Positions 38,699 to 46,887 of a DNA stretch of 64,000 nucleotides are shown here, piece after piece. This stretch comes from Myxococcus sp. CA023 (GTDB taxonomy: Bacteria > Myxococcota > Myxococcia > Myxococcales > Myxococcaceae): NCBI RefSeq assembly GCF_010998615.1, contig NZ_JAAEAH010000035.1, forward strand, positions 1-64,000, written 5' to 3'. Numbering within the stretch: the stretch's first letter is position 1; every line of letters begins with the position of its first letter. The translations under genes and the position numbers were made by a program. The notes below the pieces were generated by a model. The model was not told where the DNA came from and ran no database searches. It saw only the letters and a program-made list of their open reading frames with translations.

Positions 38699-38879
38699 GG
38701 TGTCTCCTCGTGCCCTGTCCGGGCACCTCCGCCGCGTGTAGTACGCGTCCGGTGGGCCTGCAAGGATCGGCCGGCCATCAGCCAATCTGGCGGCTCAGAT
38801 GCGGATGGATGGCGCCTGTTTCAACCATTTCCCCCAAGCGTTCCCCCGGGGGAGGGGTGGCTGGTGTAAGCTGGAAGGC

Positions 38880-39260
38880 GTGACGAAGCTCTTCCTGCCC
38901 CAGGCCCAGCTCGAGGAGTGGGCGCTGGCGGACAAAGCAGACCTGCGCGAAGGCCAACTGGTGGTGATGGCGGAAGGCGGCGTGGCCTTCCCCCTCACGC
39001 CCGCGGTCCACTTCGTCCAGCTCGTGTCGGGCGAAGACACCCAGGGGTTGGTGGCCCGGGTGAAGACCGAGGAGCAACTTGCCCGACTGGGTGCCGAGCA
39101 GATGGCTGACTCGGTGCTGGTGGGGGACAACGCCTATGAGGTCGTTCCAGGGTATGTAGCGGAGGTCGCCGCCGGCGCGCCCAGGCCAGAGGGCGCGGAC
39201 AAGAAGCCGGACTCTGAAGCAGACCTTCTGGCTGCCTTCATCCTCAACAAGATGGGCTGA
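38880..39260 (+). CDS. Hypothetical protein upstream of ccsA-hem genes
   Basis: The 126-residue soluble protein is acidic at its C-terminal end. It reads TKLFLPQAQLEEWALADKADL, then LVVMAEGGVAFPLTPAVHFVQLVSGED, and ends SEADLLAAFILNKMG. It looks like a small mixed alpha/beta fold, but no family was recognised. The GTG at 38880 is the likely start, with GGAAGG very close. ATG codons at 38799 and 38805 are in frame, so up to 27 extra residues are possible. It lies 34 bp before ccsA and could be first in that transcript. Confidence 0.55.
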   Translation: MTKLFLPQAQLEEWALADKADLREGQLVVMAEGGVAFPLTPAVHFVQLVSGEDTQGLVARVKTEEQLARLGAEQMADSVLVGDNAYEVVPGYVAEVAAGAPRPEGADKKPDSEADLLAAFILNKMG

Positions 39261-39294
39261 TTCGCCCGTCTTCCGTGGTTATGAGCCTGCCCCT

Positions 39295-40113
39295 ATGAGC
39301 CACACGCTCGTCTCGCTCGCCTGCCACGCGTATGGCATCGCCGCTGTCGTCTACCTGGCCTACCTGGTCCGCCAGTCCGAGGCCCTGGCCACGGCCGGGC
39401 GCGTGCTGGTGGGCGGTGGATTGGCGCTGCATGGCGTGGCGCTCTTCGAGTTGCTCGGGGTGCAGAGCGGGCGGCCGGTGGGCCTGGCGCAAGGCTTCTC
39501 CGCGCTGGCCTTCCTGCTGCTGGCCATCTTCCTGTTCCTGGACGTGCGCTACCGCCGGCCCGTCATCGGCGCCTTTCTCACGCCGCTGGCGCTGGCCGCG
39601 TTGCTGCCCGGTCTGCTGATGGAGGGCGGGCAGGCGCCGCTGCCTCCCGGGGTGCGTCAGCCGCTATTGCCGCTGCATATCACCCTGGCACTGATGGGGC
39701 TGGCCGCGTTCGCGGTCGCCGCGGGCGTGGGCGTCATGTACGTGCTCATGGAGCGGCAGGTGAAGGCGAAGCGCTTCGGGTTGCTGTTCTCCCGCCTGCC
39801 CTCCCTGGAGTTCCTGGACACGCTGAACCGGCGCCTGGTGGTGTGGGGCTTCCTGGCGCTGTCCGTCACGCTCGCCACGGGGGCCTTCTTCGTGGGCACC
39901 GCGCCGGGCCCCTGGACCGTGGATGGGAAGACACTGGCCACCCTCGTTGCGTGGGCTGTCTTCGCCGCGCTGCTGGTGGCACGTTCCGTCGCGGGCTGGC
40001 GGGGGCGGCGGGTGGCCTTCCTCACCATGGCGGGGTTCTGTCTGGTCATGGTGTCCTTCCTGGCCTCGTATGACGTGTCGTCGCCCTCGGAGGCGGCCTT
40101 GAGGATGCCCTGA
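39295..40113 (+). CDS. CcsA/HemX-like cytochrome assembly membrane protein
   Basis: The 272-residue polytopic protein has about eight hydrophobic helices. His residues sit at helix ends (ALHGVALFEL, LPLHITLALMGLAAFAVAAG), as in the CcsA/CycK/HemX family. There these His residues coordinate haem for export or cytochrome c maturation. A full WWD-type motif, which marks true CcsA, was not seen, so a HemX-type protein regulating glutamyl-tRNA reductase is the better match. The place supports this: hemA begins two bases after its stop, as in the hemX-hemA arrangement of other bacteria. Confidence 0.75.
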   Translation: MSHTLVSLACHAYGIAAVVYLAYLVRQSEALATAGRVLVGGGLALHGVALFELLGVQSGRPVGLAQGFSALAFLLLAIFLFLDVRYRRPVIGAFLTPLALAALLPGLLMEGGQAPLPPGVRQPLLPLHITLALMGLAAFAVAAGVGVMYVLMERQVKAKRFGLLFSRLPSLEFLDTLNRRLVVWGFLALSVTLATGAFFVGTAPGPWTVDGKTLATLVAWAVFAALLVARSVAGWRGRRVAFLTMAGFCLVMVSFLASYDVSSPSEAALRMP

Positions 40114-40115
40114 GT

Positions 40116-41441
40116 ATGGAGCTCATTTGCATTGGCCTGTCCCACCGGACGGCGCCCCTCACCGTCCGCGAGCGACTGGCCTTGCCGGAGTCGCGTCAGG
40201 CGGACGTGCTCCAGCGGCTGGCCCAGGCGCCCGTGGAGGCCCTCTGGGTGTCCACCTGCAACCGCGTGGAGGTGTACCTGTTCGCGCCGAACGCGGCGAT
40301 GGCGCGGCAGCGCGCGTTGACGGAGCTGCAGGGGCTGGGCGGCGTGGAAGCCCTGGAGCACCTCTACGAGCACCAGGGCGAGGCGGCGCTGGTGCACCTG
40401 TTCCGTGTGGCATGCAGCCTGGACTCCATGGTGCTGGGCGAGGCTCAGATTCTGGGCCAGGTGAAGGAAGCCTTCGAGCGGGGCCAGGGCGCGGGCGCAG
40501 TGCGCGGTGAGTTGATGCGCGCGTGCGCGGCCGCCTTCAGCTGCGCCAAGCGCGTGCGCACGGAGACGGCCATTGGTCGCGCGGCCACGTCCATGGCGGC
40601 GGCGGCGGTGCAGCTGGCCAGCAAGGTGTTCGACGGGCTCGCGGGCAAGACGGTGCTGGTGGTGGGCGCGGGGGAGATGGGCGAGCTGGCGGCGCGCCAC
40701 CTGAAGCAGGCCGGTGCATCGAAGCTCTACGTCACCAACCGCACCCTGTCGCGCGCGGAGGCGCTGGCGGCGGAGGTGGGCGGACAGGCGCGGCCCTTCG
40801 AGGAGCTGCTCGGCCTGGTGGCCGCGGCGGACGTGGTGGTGTGCAGCACGGCGTCGCAGGTGCCGCTCTTCACGCGGGACAACGTGGGCGCCCTGGGGCG
40901 CGGACGCCGGGGTCGGCCGCTGTTCATGGTGGACCTGGCGGTGCCTCGAGACATCGACCCGGCCGTGGGCACGCTGGACTGGGTACACGCATACGACGTG
41001 GACGACATCCAGAAGTTCGTCGCGGACAACGCCGCGGCGCGCGCGGAAGAGGCGCAGAAGGCGGGCGTGCTCGTCGCGCAGGAAGTAGCGCGTTTCGTCA
41101 AGGAGCGTGCGCTGCGTGAGGGCACGCCGGTGCTGGCGCGACTGCGTCAGCGCGCGGAAGCCATTGCCCGCTCCGAGGTGGAGCGCACGCTGGGCGCCCT
41201 GGGCGACGGACTCAACGACAAGCAACGGAAGAGCATCGAGGCCATGGGCCGAGCCATCGTCAACAAGCTGCTGCATGAGCCCACCGCGCGGCTGCGCGCC
41301 GTGGGGCCGGAAGGGGAGGGCAACCGCCTGGCGGGTGCCGCCGCCGAGCTGTTCGGTCTGTTGGAGGAGGAGGTCGGCACCGCCGCCGCCGCGCCCTCCG
41401 TCATGGCCGCGCCAGTCCAGGTCGCCACGGGGGGCAAGTGA
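40116..41441 (+). CDS. hemA: Glutamyl-tRNA reductase
   Basis: This NADPH-dependent enzyme makes glutamate-1-semialdehyde, the first step of C5 tetrapyrrole synthesis. The 441-residue protein has the catalytic Cys48 in [28 protein letters not shown], and the NADPH-fold [19 protein letters not shown]-terminal dimerisation helix set follows ([10 protein letters not shown]). The start ATG 40116 follows the upstream stop by two bases. Its TGA overlaps the hemC ATG as TGATG. The presence of hemA and absence of an ALA synthase signature point to the C5 route. Confidence 0.97.
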   Translation: MELICIGLSHRTAPLTVRERLALPESRQADVLQRLAQAPVEALWVSTCNRVEVYLFAPNAAMARQRALTELQGLGGVEALEHLYEHQGEAALVHLFRVACSLDSMVLGEAQILGQVKEAFERGQGAGAVRGELMRACAAAFSCAKRVRTETAIGRAATSMAAAAVQLASKVFDGLAGKTVLVVGAGEMGELAARHLKQAGASKLYVTNRTLSRAEALAAEVGGQARPFEELLGLVAAADVVVCSTASQVPLFTRDNVGALGRGRRGRPLFMVDLAVPRDIDPAVGTLDWVHAYDVDDIQKFVADNAAARAEEAQKAGVLVAQEVARFVKERALREGTPVLARLRQRAEAIARSEVERTLGALGDGLNDKQRKSIEAMGRAIVNKLLHEPTARLRAVGPEGEGNRLAGAAAELFGLLEEEVGTAAAAPSVMAAPVQVATGGK

Positions 41442-42382
41442 TGTCGCACGTGCGCATCGCCACCCGGCAGAGTCCCCTGGCGCTCTGGCAGGCGCGTCAC
41501 GTGGGCGCGCTGCTGACCTCGCGGCATCCCGGTTTGGAAGTGACCCTGGTGGAGATGACCACCGAGGGAGACCGCTTCCTGTCCGCGCCGTTGTCCGCGG
41601 TGGGCGGCAAGGGCTTGTTCGTGAAGGAAATCGAACAGGCGCTGCTCGACGGCCGCGCGGACATCGCCGTGCATAGCCTCAAGGACATGACGTCCGTGTT
41701 CCCGGAAGGGCTGATGCTCGCGGCGGTGCCGGAGCGGGAGGATCCGCGCGACGTCTTCTGTGGCCTGGGCGGGCTGACGTTGGACACGCTTCCGCAGGGC
41801 GCGCGCGTGGGCACGTCGTCGCTGCGCCGGAGCTGCATCCTGCGCTCGCGCCGGCCGGACGTGGACATCGTCAGCGTGCGCGGCAACGTGCAGACGCGCC
41901 TGGCGAGGACGCGGGAGCAGGGGCTCGCGGGGGCGCTGCTGGCCTACGCCGGACTCAAGCGCCTGGGCCTGGAGGACGTCATCACCCAGGTGCTGCCGCC
42001 CGAGGTGAGCCTGCCCGCGGTGGGGCAGGGCGTGCTGGCCATCCAGTGCCGCACGGACGATGCGCGCGTGCGCGCGCTGCTGGCGCCGCTGGAGCACGCC
42101 ACCACGCGCATCGCCGTCACGGCCGAGCGCGCGCTGCTGGCGAAGCTGGAGGGGGGCTGCACCGTGCCGCTGGCCGGGCATGCCACCGTGTCGGGCGACA
42201 CCGTCTTCCTGCGCGGACTCGTGGGCCGTCCGGATGGCACACACGTGGTGCGGGGCGAGGTGCGCGGCCCCGTGTCGCAGGCCCATGCACTGGGTGAAGC
42301 CCTGGCGGATGACCTGCTGTCGCGTGGGGCGGCGGACATCTTGCGTGATTTCGCGCGCCGCTTCGAGGCGCGAGAGTCCTAG
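41441..42382 (+). CDS. hemC: Porphobilinogen deaminase (hydroxymethylbilane synthase)
   Basis: The enzyme joins four porphobilinogen units into hydroxymethylbilane. The 313-residue protein opens with [15 protein letters not shown]. It has the conserved [27 protein letters not shown] and the [19 protein letters not shown] region. Cys240 in [13 protein letters not shown] carries the dipyrromethane cofactor. ATG 41441 is used; GTG 41438 just before it is in frame but adds only one residue. It is fused to hemA by TGATG and followed by hemD after 12 bp. Confidence 0.97.
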   Translation: MSHVRIATRQSPLALWQARHVGALLTSRHPGLEVTLVEMTTEGDRFLSAPLSAVGGKGLFVKEIEQALLDGRADIAVHSLKDMTSVFPEGLMLAAVPEREDPRDVFCGLGGLTLDTLPQGARVGTSSLRRSCILRSRRPDVDIVSVRGNVQTRLARTREQGLAGALLAYAGLKRLGLEDVITQVLPPEVSLPAVGQGVLAIQCRTDDARVRALLAPLEHATTRIAVTAERALLAKLEGGCTVPLAGHATVSGDTVFLRGLVGRPDGTHVVRGEVRGPVSQAHALGEALADDLLSRGAADILRDFARRFEARES

Positions 42383-42394
42383 ACTGGCGCTCGC

Positions 42395-43165
42395 GTGGAA
42401 CGGCGACTTGAAGGCAAGAGAGTCTTGGTGACGCGCCCGCGTGAGCGGGCCGAGGAGTTGTGCTTCCTCCTGGAGGATGAGGGCGCCGAAGTGCTGAGCG
42501 TGCCCCTTCTGGAACTGCATCCTCCGGAGGACCCACGGCCGCTGGCGTCAGCGGCCGAGCACATCCAGCGCTACACCTGGGTGGTGTTCGCGAGCCCGAC
42601 CGGCGTGGATGCGCTGATGGAGGCCCTGCGCGAGGCGGGCACCCAGGACCGGATACAGCGGGTGAAGGTGGCCACCGTGGGGCCGCGCACGACGCGCGCC
42701 GCGGAGGGCTACGGCCTGGACGTGGTGGCCGAACCTTCCGAGGGCACGGGCGCGGCCCTGCTCAACCTCATCAAGGATGCGCTGCAACCGGGTGACGAAG
42801 TCCTGCTTCCCGCCGCCGAGGAAGGCCGGCGTGAGCTGGAAGACGGGCTGCGAGAGCACGGCCTCCTGGTGACGCGGGTGACGGCGTATCGCGCCACGCC
42901 CGCGCCCCTGCCACCGGAGTCGTTGGCCTTGCTGGATGCCTCACCGCCGGACGTCGTGCTCTTCGCTTCGCCGCGTACGGCCGAGGCCTTCGTGGAAGAG
43001 GCCGGACGCGAGCGCCTGGCCACCGCGCGGGTGGTGGCGATCGGTCCGACGACGGCGTCCGCCCTGGAGCGGCTGGGCGTGCCCGCGGCGGCCGTCGCGG
43101 AGCGGCCGACGCCAGAGTCCCTGGTGGACGCCGCCGTGCTCGCGGTGACGAGCACCGTGCACTGA
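42395..43165 (+). CDS. hemD: Uroporphyrinogen-III synthase
   Basis: It closes and inverts hydroxymethylbilane to uroporphyrinogen III. The 256-residue protein has the two-domain pattern of this poorly conserved family. LEGKRVLVTRPRERAEELCFLL starts domain one and WVVFASPTGVDALMEAL is its FaS-N-type motif. PDVVLFASPRTAEAFVEEAG and ARVVAIGPTTASALERLGV lie in domain two, which resumes near residue 160. The start is GTG 42395. The assignment is supported by the hemA-hemC context. Confidence 0.92.
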   Translation: MERRLEGKRVLVTRPRERAEELCFLLEDEGAEVLSVPLLELHPPEDPRPLASAAEHIQRYTWVVFASPTGVDALMEALREAGTQDRIQRVKVATVGPRTTRAAEGYGLDVVAEPSEGTGAALLNLIKDALQPGDEVLLPAAEEGRRELEDGLREHGLLVTRVTAYRATPAPLPPESLALLDASPPDVVLFASPRTAEAFVEEAGRERLATARVVAIGPTTASALERLGVPAAAVAERPTPESLVDAAVLAVTSTVH

Positions 43166-43177
43166 CGGTGGCGCGGC

Positions 43178-43193
43178 GCCGTGCCCGCACGGC
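43178..43193 (+). terminator. Weak hairpin after hemD
   Basis: GCCGTG (43178-43183) pairs with CACGGC (43188-43193) around CCCG, 12 bases after the hemD stop. There is no U-tract. It may mark the end of the hem operon before gspE. Confidence 0.3.
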
Positions 43194-43346
43194 CGCACGA
43201 CGTGCCTGACAGCGGCCCCATGCCTGGTTGGTGGAGCGGAGGGCGCCAGGGGTGTTTTCCGCTCGGCGCTTCGCCGTGTGCCGGAATCCGTCTGGTACGC
43301 TTCGGGGTCGCACTCCGGCGGGCGGCTGGGGTGAAAGGAGACGCGC

Positions 43347-45194
43347 TTGGTACAGCCAGTGAGCGGCGTGGGTGGCACTGCTCCGAAGAGCCGGGATGAC
43401 TTCACCACGCCGTTCGTGCTGGAGGCGCTCGTTGCCCAGGGGCTGCTGCAACCCCAGCAGGCGCAGGAGGTGCTGGCCCGCGAGGGCGCCGCGCGCGCCC
43501 GGGTGCTCAAGGCCCACCAGGGGGCCACGGGCGGCAGCAAGGAGGCCGCGCGGTACGACGTATCTCCGGTGGAAATCGTGGCGGCGTTCCAGGTGCCGCT
43601 GTCCAACGGCCGAGGCGTGCTGGACGAGGACCGCGTCACGGAGGCTGCCGCGCGCGCCGCCGGCATGACCTACCGGAAGATTGACCCGCTCAAGCTCGAC
43701 ATGGCGCTGGCCACGCGCACGGTGTCCAGGCCCTACGCGCAGAAGCACGTGCTGCTTCCCCTGGAGCGCACCCCGCAGGGCCGGCTGCTGGTGGCGGTGG
43801 CCAACCCTTTCGACCGGGAACTCTTCGAGAGCTTCCACCGCCTGACGGGGCTGCCCGTGGAGCCCGTCCTCAGCGCGAAGGCGGACATCCTCAAGTCCAT
43901 CAGCGACATCTACGGCTTCAAGAAGACGCTGGCGCGCGCCGCCGACGACTTCAGCGCTGCCGCCGGAGCCCAGGTCGCCAACTTCGAGCAGCTCGTCTCG
44001 CTCAGTGGCACCCAGGAGCTGGAGGCGTCGGACCGGCCCGTGGTGCAGGCGGTGGACTACCTGCTGCGCTACGCGTTCGACAACCGCGCCTCGGACATCC
44101 ACATCGAACCCAAGCGCACCACCAGCGTGGTGCGTCTGCGCATCGACGGCGTGCTGCACCCGGTGCACACGCTGCCGGCGCCGGTGCATCCGCCCATCGT
44201 CTCGCGCGTGAAGATGCTGGCGCGCATCGACATCTCAGAGCGCCGCAAGCCGCAGGACGGCCGCATCAAGACGGAGCGCGACGGCCGCGAGGTCGAACTC
44301 CGCGTGTCCACGCTGCCCACCGCGTTCGGCGAGAAGGTGGTCATCCGTATCTTCGACCCGGAGACGTTGGTGCAGGACATCGCCCAGCTTGGCTTCGAGC
44401 CCGACGAGAAGATCGCCTTCGAGTCCTGGATTGACCAGCCACACGGGCTCATCCTCGTCACCGGCCCCACCGGTAGTGGCAAGACGACGACGCTCTACTC
44501 CGCGCTCAAGGCGCTGGCGGGTCCGGACGTCAACGTCACCACCATCGAAGACCCCATCGAAATGGTGTGGGACGCCTTCAACCAGGTGCAGGTGCAGCCC
44601 AAGGTGGGGCTCGACTTCGCCGGAGCGCTGCGCCACATCCTCCGCCAGGACCCGGACGTCATCATGGTGGGCGAGATTCGCGACCCGGAGACAGCGGAGA
44701 ACGCGATTCAATCCGCGCTCACCGGCCATCTGGTGCTGTCCACGCTGCATACCAACGACGCGCTGGGCGCGGTGGCGCGCATGCGGGATTTGGGCGTGCC
44801 GTCCTTCCTCCTGGCGCAGAGCCTTCTGGGCGTCATGGCGCAGCGCCTGCTGCGCCGGGTGTGCAGTCATTGCGCGCAGGAGACGACGCTGACGCCGGAC
44901 GAACTGCTCGCGCTCCAGGCGCCCCTGCCGCTGCTGCCCGGTGGCGTGCGCCTGCTCAAGGGGGCAGGGTGCGTGCGTTGCCGTGGCACCGGCTTCGTGG
45001 GGCGCACGGGCGTCTTCGAAATCGTCACCAGCGCGGGCGAACTGAGAGACCTCATCGCCCGCGAGGCCCCCTATTCGCAGATGGTGGATGCGGCCCGGCG
45101 CTCCGGCATGCGCACGCTGCGCGAGGCCGCCGTGCGCAAGCTGGCCCAGGGCTTCACCGCCTTCGACGAGGTGGTGCGGATGACGACCGTCTGA
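43347..45194 (+). CDS. GspE/PilB-family secretion or pilus ATPase
   Basis: This 615-residue hexameric ATPase family member would power a type II secretion or type IV pilus machine. An N-terminal MshEN/T2SSE_N-like region (about 30-190) precedes the core. The core has ASDIHIEPKR near residue 250, Walker A GPTGSGKTTTLYS, the Asp box (TTIEDPIEMVWDAFNQVQVQ), Walker B VIMVGEIRDPETA, and the His box LVLSTLHTNDALGAVARM. A four-Cys zinc motif (CSHC ... CVRC) follows. The start is TTG 43347, set by AAAGGAG six bases upstream. No pilin, secretin or GspF gene is nearby, so it is an orphan ATPase gene. Confidence 0.9.
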   Translation: MVQPVSGVGGTAPKSRDDFTTPFVLEALVAQGLLQPQQAQEVLAREGAARARVLKAHQGATGGSKEAARYDVSPVEIVAAFQVPLSNGRGVLDEDRVTEAAARAAGMTYRKIDPLKLDMALATRTVSRPYAQKHVLLPLERTPQGRLLVAVANPFDRELFESFHRLTGLPVEPVLSAKADILKSISDIYGFKKTLARAADDFSAAAGAQVANFEQLVSLSGTQELEASDRPVVQAVDYLLRYAFDNRASDIHIEPKRTTSVVRLRIDGVLHPVHTLPAPVHPPIVSRVKMLARIDISERRKPQDGRIKTERDGREVELRVSTLPTAFGEKVVIRIFDPETLVQDIAQLGFEPDEKIAFESWIDQPHGLILVTGPTGSGKTTTLYSALKALAGPDVNVTTIEDPIEMVWDAFNQVQVQPKVGLDFAGALRHILRQDPDVIMVGEIRDPETAENAIQSALTGHLVLSTLHTNDALGAVARMRDLGVPSFLLAQSLLGVMAQRLLRRVCSHCAQETTLTPDELLALQAPLPLLPGGVRLLKGAGCVRCRGTGFVGRTGVFEIVTSAGELRDLIAREAPYSQMVDAARRSGMRTLREAAVRKLAQGFTAFDEVVRMTTV

Positions 45195-45201
45195 CGCGCG
45201 A

Positions 45202-45265
45202 CGGCCCGGCCTCCCACGAGGAGAGACCGGGCCGCGGAGTCCTTCCGGCTGCCCCGGTGGGGCAG
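45202..45265. terminator. Double terminator hairpin between convergent genes
   Basis: The first hairpin pairs CGGCCCGG (45202-45209) with CCGGGCCG (45227-45234), enclosing CCTC/GAGG (45210-45213 with 45218-45221). The second pairs CTGCCCC (45249-45255) with GGGGCAG (45259-45265) around GGT. They separate the rightward gspE-like and leftward barrel genes, and probably stop both transcripts. Confidence 0.6.
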
Positions 45266-45274
45266 GGCGGTGGA

Positions 45275-46810
45275 CTAGAAGCGCGCCTGGAGCAGCGTGT
45301 TGAAGCCCAGCGCGTGCGGGCGCTCGAAGCTCGGCTGCGCCACACCCGTCACGTCGTCCCGGAACGTGGTCCGGTTGGTGTCGTACGTGTAGTAGACCTC
45401 GCCGACGGCGGCGACGGAGTCGGACAGGTCCCAGCGGAACGTGGCCTTCGCGGAGTAGATGGGCTCCGCCTTGCACGCCGCGCTGCCGCGGCCGCACGTC
45501 TCCGGAAGGATGCTGAGCTGATTCACGTCACGCACCACGACGGTGCGCGTGCCGATGAGGTTCGGCGGTGGGTTGTTGCCGCCCAGCACCGGCGTGGGGC
45601 TGCGGAACGAGGCCGGCTGCTGCACACCGAGGATGAAACCCGGCGTGAAGTGCAGCTTCGGCAGGTGGTAGTCCGCGCCCACCGCGATGAACATCTCCGG
45701 CTTCAGCTCCGTGCCCTCCGGGAAGTCCTGGAACGGCGGGAAGCCCGGCACCTCGAACTGGATGAAGGACAGGCTGCGGTACAGGCCGAGGAGGCTGACG
45801 CGGAGCAGGTCGTACTTCGCGCGCGCTTGGAGGGCCACGGCGGTGGCGCCCTGCGGCTTGGTGGCGCCGAAGTCGTTGGGCTTCTCCAGCGTCTGCGACA
45901 GGTAGCTGCCTTCCAGCGACACGGTGTACGACAGGCCGCCCGGGTACTGCTCCGGCGCGAAGAAGCGCTGATAGATGTCCGGGTCGTTCTTGTAGAGCCG
46001 GAAGTCCACGCTGGTGCCGACGGGCACACCCACGTGGTAGACGACCTGTCCGGACACGCCCGCGGCGTTCACCGGCGCTTCCACGCCAAGCGTCGCCAGG
46101 CCGGGCACCAGGCCCTTCTGGAAGTAGCCGCCGCCCGCCTCGACGCGCAGCGTCTCCAGGATGTCCCAACCCGCGCCGGCCATGAGGCCGTACTTGGTCT
46201 CTTCCTCGCGGATGAGCTCGTTCTGCATGAGCGCCGTCTTGCCGCCGACGTACGCGTACCAATTGTCGCGGGTGATCTGCAGCTTGCCGCCGGGCACGCC
46301 GTTGGTGGCGGCGCGGGTGGTGAACACGCCGCTGCCACCCCAGGAGATGCGGTACGCATAGCCCAGACGGAAACGGTCCGCGGACACCGGGAAGCCGACG
46401 AGCGAGATGCCTTCCTTCTCGCTCCAGCCCGGCGGCTGGTAGTTGAGGCGGATGTAGCTGGAGTTGTCGCGGATGTCGACGCCACCCGACGGCCGCTCGA
46501 GCACCAGCAGCGTCAGCGCCGCTTCGGTCGTCAAACCCTCGAAGAAGGCCGGTGCTCGCTTGTAGAGCACCACGTTCGACAGGGACTCGAAGCCGGAGAA
46601 CCGGGTGTTGAAGTTGTCGTAGAACTGCGTGTTCTGGTTGCCGGCGCCGAACCGTGCATTGGGGCTGTTCGGCGTCGTTTCACCAGAGCCCGCGAGCACG
46701 TTGTCGTCCGCGAAGACGAACGACAGACGGGTGTCCACGAAGTCACTGGCCCAAGCGGGCGCACTCAGGGAAATCAGGCCGGTCAGGGCCAGCTTCTGCA
46801 GCGTTTTCAA
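45275..46810 (-). CDS. Outer-membrane beta-barrel protein, unknown
   Basis: This 511-residue exported protein has a signal peptide (LQKLALTGLISLSAPAWA) and a long series of amphipathic strands. It ends in a C-terminal aromatic (LLQARF), as BAM substrates do. Strand pairs such as DRFRLGYAYRISWGG, YGLMAGAGWDILETLRVEAGG and AVGEVYYTYDTN fit a barrel of 16 or more strands. One Cys pair is near CGRGSAAC. The start is TTG 46810 with GGAGAGGG upstream. It is the last gene of a leftward set with a large lipoprotein and a nucleotidase. No family is recognised; the substrate is unknown. Confidence 0.75.
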   Translation of the reverse strand: MKTLQKLALTGLISLSAPAWASDFVDTRLSFVFADDNVLAGSGETTPNSPNARFGAGNQNTQFYDNFNTRFSGFESLSNVVLYKRAPAFFEGLTTEAALTLLVLERPSGGVDIRDNSSYIRLNYQPPGWSEKEGISLVGFPVSADRFRLGYAYRISWGGSGVFTTRAATNGVPGGKLQITRDNWYAYVGGKTALMQNELIREEETKYGLMAGAGWDILETLRVEAGGGYFQKGLVPGLATLGVEAPVNAAGVSGQVVYHVGVPVGTSVDFRLYKNDPDIYQRFFAPEQYPGGLSYTVSLEGSYLSQTLEKPNDFGATKPQGATAVALQARAKYDLLRVSLLGLYRSLSFIQFEVPGFPPFQDFPEGTELKPEMFIAVGADYHLPKLHFTPGFILGVQQPASFRSPTPVLGGNNPPPNLIGTRTVVVRDVNQLSILPETCGRGSAACKAEPIYSAKATFRWDLSDSVAAVGEVYYTYDTNRTTFRDDVTGVAQPSFERPHALGFNTLLQARF

Positions 46811-46823
46811 TGTCCCTCTCCAC

Positions 46824-46846
46824 GGAGCGGTCCAGTGGACCGCTCC
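46824..46846 (-). promoter_or_regulatory. Perfect intercistronic hairpin before the barrel gene
   Basis: GGAGCGGTCC (46824-46833) pairs with GGACCGCTCC (46837-46846) with a three-base loop. It lies between the lipoprotein stop (46888) and the barrel TTG start (46810). There is no U-tract. It may protect mRNA ends or set the ratio of the two products. Confidence 0.5.
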
Positions 46847-46887
46847 TCCCTGCTTCCCGTCACCGGGTCGCGAGAATCATCAGAAGA

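Noticed and set aside
43181-43346. A possible small gene in the hemD-gspE gap
   Set aside because: The open frame there runs into gspE in another frame, has no ribosome site and has an atypical composition.
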